A stretch of 5,801 bases of DNA, taken from contig CAMCHB010000067.1 of NCBI GenBank assembly GCA_945874585.1, forward strand, positions 1 through 5,801, written 5' to 3'. A program made the translations under genes and the position numbers. Origin of the DNA: an uncultured Clostridium sp. (GTDB lineage Bacteria > Bacillota > Clostridia > TANB77 > CAG-508). Below, piece after piece: positions 1-5,801 of the stretch; position 1 is the stretch's first letter, and the number at the start of each line of letters is the position of its first letter. The notes beneath the pieces are model-generated. The model did no database searches. It saw nothing but the letters and a program-made list of their open reading frames with translations, and was not told the DNA's origin.

Positions 1-400
1 TAAGCTTGTTGTTATTTACACTACCACTTACAATGTCACCATCTTGCCGAGCTTTCGCTTCTGCAGCATCAGCATCTTGACGAGCTTTCGCTTCGTTTTT
101 GATATCCTGATTCAACTTCTTATCGTTTGATACCAAATCATCCATGCCTTTGTTAAGGTCACCGATTGTCAATTTCGTATCATAGATTTTTTCACCACAT
201 TGTGAAGTATGATTCATACCATCATAATGGGTAAAGTTCGGATCTTTAATACCGTCTTTGTCAGTAGATGTTGTGTACTTAACATTCCGATCAACACCAA
301 CATAACTGTCTGCATAAGTGTATGCAAAATTACCTACTGTCATTACCGTTGCCAAAACCATAGCTGTTAATTGTTTTTTGTTCATTTTTGTGTTAGTCAT
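1..400 (-). CDS. Secreted coiled-coil surface protein, adhesin-like, 3' end missing
   Basis: The frame is open from ATG at 400 to the window edge, giving 133 codons with no stop, so only the N-terminus is present. Seen: residues 1-30 form a signal peptide with a basic start (MTNTKMNKKQ), a hydrophobic core (LTAMVLATVMTVGNFA) and a likely signal peptidase I site after AYTYA. About 55 residues of polar sequence with a single Cys follow. From about residue 80 the chain is Asp/Lys/Gln/Ala-rich and helical, ending in two 11-residue copies of EAKARQD plus four residues. Start: ATG400 has AAAGGAG 8 nt upstream. A second ATG at 385 has no such site. Such stalks are known from trimeric autotransporter (YadA-like) adhesins of diderm Firmicutes and from wall-anchored adhesins of Gram-positives. 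The missing C-terminus (YadA anchor or LPXTG) would decide. Adhesin is inference; export is well supported. G+C is about 38%, higher than the neighbouring genes, and Arg is encoded by CGG/CGT. Confidence 0.75.
   Translation of the reverse strand, partial: MTNTKMNKKQLTAMVLATVMTVGNFAYTYADSYVGVDRNVKYTTSTDKDGIKDPNFTHYDGMNHTSQCGEKIYDTKLTIGDLNKGMDDLVSNDKKLNQDIKNEAKARQDADAAEAKARQDGDIVSGSVNNNKL
40..94 (-). repeat. Tandem 33-bp (11-residue) coiled-coil repeat inside the surface protein
   Basis: The 21-nt stretches 41-61 and 74-94 differ at one base (c47 versus a80) and are offset by exactly 33 nt. They encode two copies of DQ-type hendecad EAKARQD. An 11-residue period suits a right-handed or slightly unwound coiled coil, as in trimeric adhesin stalks. 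More copies may lie beyond the left edge. Confidence 0.75.
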
Positions 401-408
401 AATTTTTT

Positions 409-415
409 CTCCTTT
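409..415 (-). promoter_or_regulatory. Ribosome binding site of the surface protein gene
   Basis: On the minus strand this reads AAAGGAG, with 8 nt between its last G (409) and the ATG at 400. This is optimal spacing and is the reason for choosing ATG400 over the in-frame ATG at 385. Confidence 0.85.
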
Positions 416-479
416 GTTGTCAAATAATATTGTGTTTGAAAAAAATTAAAAAATAGTGTGTAAAGCCTTAAATAACTAT

Positions 480-488
480 CCTCCTTTT
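480..488 (-). promoter_or_regulatory. Orphan Shine-Dalgarno in the 5' leader (STAB-SD-like)
   Basis: The minus strand reads AAAAGGAGG, an 8-base or longer complement to the 3' end of 16S rRNA and stronger than the gene's own site. No ATG, GTG or TTG follows at 5-12 nt, and the real start lies 79 nt downstream. Known: in Bacillus cry3A and some other mRNAs a leader SD without a start codon binds 30S subunits and protects the transcript (STAB-SD). A leader or cry3A-like stabilising role here is inference from sequence and position, about +33 to +41 of the predicted transcript. Confidence 0.55.
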
Positions 489-498
489 CCCTCAATTT

Positions 499-526
499 AT
501 ACATATTGCTTTCGCAATATATGTAT
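499..526 (-). promoter_or_regulatory. 5'-end hairpin with GAAA tetraloop at the predicted transcription start
   Basis: On the minus strand ATATTGC (520-514) pairs with GCAATAT (509-503) across a GAAA loop (513-510) closed by C-G, a GNRA tetraloop. Outer bases GTAT/ATAC (526-523 and 502-499) extend the dyad with a 2-nt bulge in the DNA. If transcription starts 7 nt after the -10 box, at 520, the RNA begins exactly with the 7-bp stem. Known: stems at the extreme 5' end block 5'-dependent RNA decay. Function here is inference. As DNA it could instead be an operator overlapping the start site. Confidence 0.6.
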
Positions 527-555
527 ATTATACTAATTTTTTCTTGTTTTGTCAA
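527..555 (-). promoter_or_regulatory. Consensus sigma-A/sigma-70 promoter for the surface protein gene
   Basis: On the minus strand a perfect -35 TTGACA (555-550) and a perfect -10 TATAAT (532-527) are separated by 17 nt. The spacer is A-rich. The predicted start is near 520, giving a leader of about 120 nt before ATG400. It lies downstream of the terminator of the preceding operon, so the surface protein gene is expected to be transcribed separately and strongly unless repressed. Confidence 0.9.
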
Positions 556-556
556 T

Positions 557-579
557 AAATTACATAAATTATGTAATTT
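557..579. promoter_or_regulatory. 23-nt perfect palindrome abutting the -35 box, candidate operator
   Basis: Two 11-nt arms (AAATTACATAA and its reverse complement) surround a single central base at 568 without any mismatch. One base separates it from the -35 hexamer (550-555). Upstream placement fits a dimeric activator, or a repressor that occludes the -35 region. The sequence does not match the Fur, PerR, CcpA or Rex box consensus I know, so no regulator is proposed. A chance AT-rich dyad is possible, but 11 of 11 arm bases pair. Confidence 0.5.
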
Positions 580-590
580 GTTGTAAATTT

Positions 591-631
591 ATTAAAAAGA
601 AACAGGCTATTTATACCTGTTTCTTTTTAAT
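591..631 (-). terminator. Rho-independent terminator overlapping the stop codon of the VirB6-like gene
   Basis: Arms 591-606 and 616-631 are perfect 16-bp reverse complements (core GAAACAGG/CCTGTTTC) around a 9-nt AT-rich loop. Read on the minus strand the hairpin ends in TTTTT, giving the U-tract. The A5/T5 symmetry would let it work in both directions. The upstream arm contains the TAA stop at 627-629. It should end the conjugation operon and insulate the next promoter at 527-555. Confidence 0.85.
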
Positions 632-3600
632 CATCTTTTTTCTTTCTAATTCTCTTTTGAATGCTTTTAATCAATTCTTCTTGGGTAAATATTCCTTTTC
701 CGTACTTTTCTTCTGATTCTTCATTTAAATCTCTTAGTTTTTCAGCATTGCTAACAATTTCTTCATATTGACTTGGAACTTCCTGTTTTTCAATACTACC
801 TTTCATTTTACTTGCTTTTTTCATCAATTTTGTGATGTCTTTTACGTCAAATTTGCTTACTTGTTCCTCTACAATGTTTTCATTCATGCTGTCTAAAATT
901 GCTTTGTTAACATCATTTCTATCGGTTTCATTCAAATCATCTACTGAGATTCTTGAAGAGTCTCCTGCTTGTACAGAATCCAATACTTCTTTCGTAGTGT
1001 TTTTCTGCGTGCCTTCTGGCTCTACATTACCAGCTGCTAATTGCTGTGCCTTCTCACGAATTGAAGCATCAATTTCAGATGAATAAGCTGGCTTCTTGGC
1101 TTGTTTTGCATTGGTTGGTTTTACCGCTTCTTGTAATTCTTCTGACAAGGTTTCTGATGTTTCTTCTTTGGTCTGCTGCTTTTGCATAATGACACAATAA
1201 GCTACTTTTAATGTGTTTTCTTGGCTGATTTCTTTCTGTGTTTTGTTTTCCTTTTGCTCTAATGTCTGTAATTTTGTTTTTATTTGATCTGACATGTTTT
1301 GTAGATTTTCCTGGCTCAACTCCAAATTACTATAACCAGAATCCTGTCCTTTTGCATTTTTCAAAATACTAGACATAACCTGAGCTCGAATATTTTCGTG
1401 GAATTGATTTCCAATTCGAATTTCATCGCTTTTATCTTCTCTTGTTCCTTCTCTTGCTAACATATTGCTAATTTGATCCAAATCGTTTGTACCCAAAATG
1501 TATTTTCCAGTTTGTTTTTGATAACTTTTTACCGCATTTTCAATATCTGCCTCTGGAATTGTCTTTTGAGATTCCATTATGTTTTGAAGCAATTGATTTT
1601 CGTGTATTTGCGCCATTTGCTCTTCCAGTGGAGTAGCACCTTCTTGATATCCCTTAAATTCTGTTTTTTGTAATTCATCCAATTGTCCTGCCATATTGCT
1701 TTCCACTGCTTTTGCTTTGTAAAAGTCTTCTACTTGGCCTAATTTTTCTTGATGGAAGATCTGTTCACTATCATATCTTTCATTGATGCTTCTTGCTATA
1801 CCGATGGCATTAGCTGACATGAAATTCATCATATGGTAGGTTCCACGGCTAACTGGTGAATAGAAACGTTTCGTACCATTTGGCTTTTTATAACCTGTAA
1901 TTGGTTTTCCAACAGCTACACGAACAGTTCTTGCTCCAACCAAAATCAATTCTACACCCAATCGTCCTGATTCGGCAAGCATAACAGGGAAACCAATAAA
2001 GGCTTTACCCATACCCCAAACAACGTTAACTCCTGTTCCAATTTCATCCTTTATCATTTCCTTTTTAGCTGCTAAGTCATCCAAATAAATTTGACGAATT
2101 TGATTATCTAGATCCATTAAATCTTTACTGTGACCATGAAGTGTTCCTACATCAATAACACCTGTTTTGGCTAAATGTGCTTTGTAACGTTCTGTATTAT
2201 AAAGTACATAAGAATCTTTTACATAGTTAGATGCTTTTCTAAATGGCATAGCTATTTTTCTTCCTAAATAAGATTCTCGCATATCTTTGGTTGGATTTTT
2301 CCCAAATATAATTTTCAAAGGTTTGATTTCTCTTGAAAGTTGCAATAATAATGGTACACCAAATAGCTCTTTGAAAGAGGTTGTATTGGCATCTCCAAAA
2401 TCCGCACCTGGTCCTGTCATCATTTTCATCATATTCTTTAAAATCTGCTCTGATTCAACCATAAAGCGGAAGAATAAAATGGTTAGCAGGATAGTCGCAA
2501 ATATATAAGATTCTCCATTATTTGCATTGGTTGTTGCTTTCGTAATATCTACTGAAACAGCTGTAAATATTGTATATGTTAAAGCATGAATGGTTTGCAT
2601 CATTACATTAAATGTATATTCTTGTGTCCAAATGGTTAATGAACCAGAACTTTTGCTTCCGTTTAATCGGTCAATTGCATATTTTGCTGCAATCAGTGGT
2701 GCTAAAATAATTAAAAGTACAATGATAAACAATCTCTTGAAATACATTATAGCAAATTTTATCATATAGTATACTAACATAACATACAAACAGGTAGCTA
2801 AAACACCAGTTGACATTTTGATTGACCAGGTTAATTCTCTGACTGTTTCGTACAGATTCAATGATTTTCCAATGCTCTTAAATATATCAATCAATGCTTG
2901 GTTTATTTGCATAACCAATATCATGAAGTACTGCATAAAGAATACGATAACAAAAGCAACCAGCCAATTAACAAACATACTTTTATACCTTGCTTTTTCT
3001 TCTGCCACTGTCGATATGGTACCTTTGATTCCTATGTAAATTAAAATAACTAGAAGTCCTATGATTGCAACTAAACGGAATGCATAATACCAATTAGCTA
3101 CTAAAGATCTAATAATTGCCACTAAACTATCTTTTGATACTTGTTGTCCTCCTGCACTATTTCCTTCAAATACATTGGCATCAAATATAGGGACTTCATT
3201 ATAGACAATTTTCTCTAATGTAATCGTCTTTTTCATATACGACGACATGTCTTTCATGATTTCGGTTACATCGGTTACTTGCTCTCCTGTTGCTGCATTG
3301 ATATACTCACTTACTACAATTTGTACAATGTTAGCCCATCCTGTAATAGCCGCTCGAATTGGTAATATCAAAAAGCCTGTAATCCAATCAGCCATATCAG
3401 ACAAACTCGGGAATGACCAATCATCTGTTTTGGCTTCTTCTGTTTTTTTGCTTCCTTTTAAAGTAGCAATTCCTTTGTAATACAATTTGTTGTACTCTTC
3501 ATCTGAAAGAGCGGTTCCTTCTGGAAAAACTTCATTTTCATTTGTTAACTCACCAAAAAATCCAGTGATACCATCAATAGCGCTTTGAATTCCGTTAGCA

Positions 3601-4250
3601 ATTCCACCAATCATTCCTCGATTTCCAGAATCACCAGTTCCTTGTAAATTTTCAACTACATCTGCACGCAATCGATAGGCATCTGTATAACATGGTATAT
3701 TGTAGCCACTTCCATTTTTTTCTTCATATTGTTCTGGAGTTTCATAACTTAAACCACATAATCCTACTGTTCCACCTCCATCGCAATGAATTATCATTCC
3801 ATTTCCGACATAAACCATAACATGATGAGAATTTCTTAAAATATCTCCTCTTTGTAATTCTCCTGTTACTCTCTCAAAATTTCCATCATCTTCTACTGCT
3901 TCACCAGATTGATTGCTTGGCCAAACAACTGCTGTTATCGGTGCATATCTAAACTGATCACCCGGCAATCCAGTTGATTGTACAACTACCATATTTACAA
4001 ATCCAACACAATCCAATTCATATGCTCCTGTATCTGGCCACGGTTCCACACTTCGAATGCAATATGCTCTCGATTCATCATCTGTATTATAATGTACATC
4101 ACCTGCATGTTTGTTGTAAAAATCAATTGCCCAGTTAGCAATATAATTTCCTGCTTCTTCTTGTGTCATAGCAAAACTATTAGAATGGAGTAATATACAA
4201 AGTGGTATTGCTAAAATTAAAATTCGAAACAAATTTTTTAAGACTTTCAT
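627..4250 (-). CDS. NlpC/P60 hydrolase fused to VirB6/TrbL-like type IV secretion membrane protein
   Basis: Intact, 1207 residues, at the end of the operon. Residues 1-27 are a signal peptide (core FRILILAIPLCILL, cleavage near SNSFA). Residues about 30-195 are an NlpC/P60 endopeptidase domain: nucleophile Cys81 in YELDCVGFVN, His143 in HHVMVYVGNG and His155 in MIIHC. The 12-residue His-His spacing fits the family triad. This domain would cleave peptide stems of peptidoglycan outside the membrane. After a Gly/Asn/Ser linker come hydrophobic segments near 287-313, 387-409, 426-450, 480-500, 505-523, 548-568 and 583-598, the polytopic layout of VirB6/TrbL channel proteins. Residues 600-1207 are mostly polar, Glu/Lys/Gln-rich and probably helical. 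In Gram-positive elements such as Tn916 the hydrolase and the VirB6-like protein are usually separate genes; here they are one. The hydrolase call is firm; the VirB6 call rests on topology and context. The start is supported by a G-rich RBS and the signal peptide. Confidence 0.85.
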   Translation of the reverse strand: MKVLKNLFRILILAIPLCILLHSNSFAMTQEEAGNYIANWAIDFYNKHAGDVHYNTDDESRAYCIRSVEPWPDTGAYELDCVGFVNMVVVQSTGLPGDQFRYAPITAVVWPSNQSGEAVEDDGNFERVTGELQRGDILRNSHHVMVYVGNGMIIHCDGGGTVGLCGLSYETPEQYEEKNGSGYNIPCYTDAYRLRADVVENLQGTGDSGNRGMIGGIANGIQSAIDGITGFFGELTNENEVFPEGTALSDEEYNKLYYKGIATLKGSKKTEEAKTDDWSFPSLSDMADWITGFLILPIRAAITGWANIVQIVVSEYINAATGEQVTDVTEIMKDMSSYMKKTITLEKIVYNEVPIFDANVFEGNSAGGQQVSKDSLVAIIRSLVANWYYAFRLVAIIGLLVILIYIGIKGTISTVAEEKARYKSMFVNWLVAFVIVFFMQYFMILVMQINQALIDIFKSIGKSLNLYETVRELTWSIKMSTGVLATCLYVMLVYYMIKFAIMYFKRLFIIVLLIILAPLIAAKYAIDRLNGSKSSGSLTIWTQEYTFNVMMQTIHALTYTIFTAVSVDITKATTNANNGESYIFATILLTILFFRFMVESEQILKNMMKMMTGPGADFGDANTTSFKELFGVPLLLQLSREIKPLKIIFGKNPTKDMRESYLGRKIAMPFRKASNYVKDSYVLYNTERYKAHLAKTGVIDVGTLHGHSKDLMDLDNQIRQIYLDDLAAKKEMIKDEIGTGVNVVWGMGKAFIGFPVMLAESGRLGVELILVGARTVRVAVGKPITGYKKPNGTKRFYSPVSRGTYHMMNFMSANAIGIARSINERYDSEQIFHQEKLGQVEDFYKAKAVESNMAGQLDELQKTEFKGYQEGATPLEEQMAQIHENQLLQNIMESQKTIPEADIENAVKSYQKQTGKYILGTNDLDQISNMLAREGTREDKSDEIRIGNQFHENIRAQVMSSILKNAKGQDSGYSNLELSQENLQNMSDQIKTKLQTLEQKENKTQKEISQENTLKVAYCVIMQKQQTKEETSETLSEELQEAVKPTNAKQAKKPAYSSEIDASIREKAQQLAAGNVEPEGTQKNTTKEVLDSVQAGDSSRISVDDLNETDRNDVNKAILDSMNENIVEEQVSKFDVKDITKLMKKASKMKGSIEKQEVPSQYEEIVSNAEKLRDLNEESEEKYGKGIFTQEELIKSIQKRIRKKKDD
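2451..3395 (-). other. Polytopic VirB6/TrbL-like membrane region of the fusion protein
   Basis: This covers residues about 286-600. It has five to seven hydrophobic helices, including FRLVAIIGLLVILIYIGIKG, a Phe/Met-rich pair around 430-447 and FIIVLLIILAPLIAA at 508-522. The segment before the first clear helix and the polar loop at 524-545 are typical of long-looped conjugation channel proteins. Family assignment is by topology, not by a diagnostic motif. Confidence 0.6.
3666..4163 (-). other. NlpC/P60 catalytic domain within the fusion protein
   Basis: This covers residues about 30-195. The domain follows the family order: DC(V/S)GFV nucleophile block, then LQRGDIL, then HHVMVYVGNGMIIH. 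All three expected catalytic residues (Cys81, His143, His155) are present, so it should be active. Extra cysteines at 64, 165 and 187 could form disulfides outside the cell. Confidence 0.85.
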
Positions 4251-4260
4251 CTAGTATATT

Positions 4261-4269
4261 ACCCCCTTT
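4261..4269 (-). promoter_or_regulatory. Ribosome binding site of the NlpC/P60-VirB6 gene
   Basis: On the minus strand this reads AAAGGGGGT, with 10-11 nt to ATG4250. It is a G-rich variant of the usual AAAGGAGG and lies in the 21-nt gap right after the upstream stop codon (4274-4272). No promoter or terminator fits in that gap, so the two genes should be co-transcribed. Confidence 0.75.
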
Positions 4270-4271
4270 CT

Positions 4272-5754
4272 TTAATCTACCAAATACATAATGTTGGTAT
4301 TATCATAATAAATTCTTCCATTTACATATTGTTTTAAATCAAATGTTTCATTTCCCTCTAATATAATATTGGTTTCTTTTGTATTGATGTTGTATCGATA
4401 AATTCCCTGATTACGGATACTATAGGCTATATTTTCATTGTTTAGCCATACAATACTATCATATTTTTCAGGTAAATTAGAATCTAATACATAGGTAAAT
4501 TCCATATTATCGTAATAGATTTTGTTGCTAGCATAATCTTTTATCTGGAATGTATCATTTCCTTCTAATAATGTCTTTGTCTCTCTGGTAGTAGCATCGT
4601 ATATATAAATTCCCTTGTTTTTTATGCTATAAATCAATTTCGTATCATCTAGCCACAAATAAGAATTAACTTTTGTTTCAATTTCAGAATCTGGATATTG
4701 ATTATCGCTAGAAATAATATAAATCTCTAAATTTCCATTTCTTACATTTTTTTGATAAACCACAAATTTATTGCTCGTTCTTTCATAATTTATTGTTTTA
4801 TCTCCAATTCCTTCTTCCCTATTTTTTTTATACAATTGTGCATTAAAATTAAATGTATCAACTATAAATTTCCTATTCAATAAAGAAGATGCTTTTCTTT
4901 GTTCATTCTGAAAAATCATATTTTGGTTATTATAGTACGTATACTTTGGCAAATTGTCTTTTTGCTCTATTAAATCTTTTAAATACGAACCATTGTAATT
5001 ACTGTAAAATGTAACCCCATTGTCTTGGTCTACATTGATTTTTATATCAATTCCTTTTAAGGTATAGGTTAAATGCAAATACTTTGAATCATAGTCGTAA
5101 CTGGTATAATCTGGCCATAAATCTGTCAATTGATTGATAAAACTTTTTACATCAGCATCCTCTCGGAATTTGTTTAGTAATGTTAAAAATTGTTGTTCAT
5201 CATTCATGTTTTCATTACAATATATTGAAATGTGATCTGACCAGAAAAAAACATATAAATTGTAACTGGCATATCCAATAAATCCTGAAGCACCACCACT
5301 ACCAAATGCTGGTGTACCCAATTGATTTTGTACCTCTTCCAAACTGGTTCCAACTTTTATATCATTGACTACTGGTTCTTTGTATTGTTCCATAAAATCA
5401 ATGTTGAAAATGGTCGTAGCACTTTTTTTAACACGATATCCTTCATCAAAATAAATTTCATAATCATCTAATGTGCTTTCTTGTGTTCCTAATTTTACCT
5501 TAGTTGTATTCCAGTGATTGTTGATAATTTCTTGTAAGATTTTAGAATTAACCGTAATTCTTGTAGTTGCTGCGGTTTGGTATTTTTCCAATTCTTTTAT
5601 GGTATCTTCTTCTCCAAAATAGTTTTCTTTTCCATTGATGTAGATTTTTTTGATTTTCTTGTTATCCGAATCTCCCACCACAGCAATAACAATACTTTTG
5701 CTATCATCGATTAAGCGAATATTTTGATAGCCTGTTACTTGTGCAAATAATACG
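4272..5754 (-). CDS. Unrecognised protein with C-terminal propeller-like repeats, 5' end missing
   Basis: About 493 native codons end at TAA (4274-4272). The true start is lost: the in-frame ATG at 5771 and the residues MCIRDS lie in sequencing adapter, so the native reading begins at VLFAQVTGYQ. Counting from that artificial Met, residues 138-156 (IKVGTSLEEVQNQLGTPAF) resemble the VGxxxxEVxxxLGxP turn-helix found in SmpA/BamE-like and related small alpha/beta domains. Residues 373-430 and 442-499 are two homologous units (28 of 58 identical), each with WLxx, YSIxNxGIYxY, LEGNxTF and IYYDN. That pattern resembles TolB-type or WD-like beta-propeller strands. No catalytic motif, lipobox or clear membrane helix is visible in what remains. 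It sits 21 bp upstream of the secretion gene, so a role in or beside the conjugation apparatus is plausible but inferred. It could equally be a cargo or surface lipoprotein. Confidence 0.7.
4275..4655 (-). repeat. Two-copy 69-residue protein repeat at the C-terminus
   Basis: Copy A is coded by 4655-4482 and copy B by 4448-4275, a period of 207 nt. The 58-residue cores align without gaps at 28 identities. The DNA copies are clearly diverged, so this is an old duplication rather than a recent expansion. A partial third unit may precede it (GNLEIYIISSDNQYPDSE), but it aligns weakly. Confidence 0.75.
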
Positions 5755-5801
5755 CTGTCTCTTATACACATCTGACGCTGCCGACGATATGCAGTGTGTA
5801 G
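5755..5801. other. Illumina Nextera adapter contamination at the contig end
   Basis: Positions 5755-5773 are the 19-bp Tn5 mosaic end used in Nextera libraries. Positions 5774-5787 (GACGCTGCCGACGA) are the read-1 adapter linker. Positions 5788-5795 (TATGCAGT) are an i5 index whose reverse complement, ACTGCATA, I recall as Nextera S506. Positions 5796-5801 (GTGTAG) begin the P5 sequence. The order and orientation match reading off the end of a library insert. It is synthetic DNA and should be trimmed. Confidence 0.98.

Noticed and set aside
395..423. A second TTGACA on the minus strand at 423-418, as the -35 of a closer promoter.
   Set aside because: Seventeen bases downstream lies the start codon itself (ATGACT), not a -10 box, and a transcript from there would lack the ribosome binding site.
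480..500. A short leader peptide translated from the AAAAGGAGG site.
   Set aside because: No ATG, GTG or TTG occurs at a usable distance after the site, and the leader holds no ATG before the true start at 400.
832..1086. Plus-strand open frames, such as this 84-codon one and others near 1473-1673, 2287-2508, 2818-3039, 3247-3480 and 3978-4193.
   Set aside because: All lie inside the 1207-codon minus-strand gene, have unlikely compositions (Ser/Phe/Ile/Cys-rich antisense readings) and lack convincing ribosome binding sites.
3605..3615. Internal start at Met213 giving a separate VirB6-like protein without the hydrolase domain.
   Set aside because: The purine-rich AGGA directly abuts the ATG without spacing, so there is no usable Shine-Dalgarno.
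1..5754. CRISPR arrays, tRNA or rRNA genes, insertion sequences.
   Set aside because: I saw no regularly spaced repeats, cloverleaf-like segments, rRNA motifs or transposase reading frames on either strand.
5755..5773. A Tn5/IS50-type transposon end at the right edge.
   Set aside because: The 19-bp mosaic end is followed directly by the Nextera linker, an 8-base index and the P5 prefix, so it is library adapter and not a natural transposon.

Overview
The window is AT-rich DNA (about 28-40% G+C by eye). Its Shine-Dalgarno sites are strong, its promoter is a textbook sigma-A/sigma-70 type, and all its genes lie on the minus strand. This suggests a Firmicutes-type bacterium, probably from a metagenome or draft assembly. 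The species cannot be named from the sequence. Genes are described in transcription order, from high to low coordinates.

The right edge is not biological. Positions 5755-5801 are an Illumina Nextera read-1 adapter: the Tn5 mosaic end, the linker, an 8-base index and the start of P5. The apparent ATG start of the first gene, and its first residues MCIRDS, come from this adapter. Only bases 1-5754 should be treated as genome.

Positions 4272-5754 hold the 3' part (about 493 codons) of a gene for an unrecognised protein ending in two homologous 58-residue WLxx...IYYDN units, probably beta-propeller-like. After 21 bp follows a large intact gene (627-4250, 1207 aa). It encodes a secreted NlpC/P60 peptidoglycan hydrolase domain (Cys81/His143/His155) fused to a polytopic VirB6/TrbL-like membrane domain and a roughly 600-residue charged tail. 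This is the signature of a conjugative type IV secretion system in which wall-opening enzyme and membrane channel are one polypeptide. The two genes are probably the end of a conjugation operon, which stops at a 16-bp perfect hairpin overlapping the stop codon (591-631).

The 401-590 intergenic region is dense with signals on the minus strand. In order they are a 23-nt perfect palindrome, a consensus promoter (TTGACA-17-TATAAT), a GAAA-capped hairpin at the predicted transcript 5' end, an orphan perfect Shine-Dalgarno resembling a mRNA-stabilising STAB-SD, and a normal ribosome binding site. They drive a secreted surface protein (1-400, cut by the window edge) with a signal peptide and the start of an 11-residue-repeat coiled coil, probably an adhesin-like stalk. 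Together the window looks like the end of a conjugation module followed by an independently and strongly expressed surface protein. Whether that protein belongs to the mobile element or to the host flank cannot be decided here.
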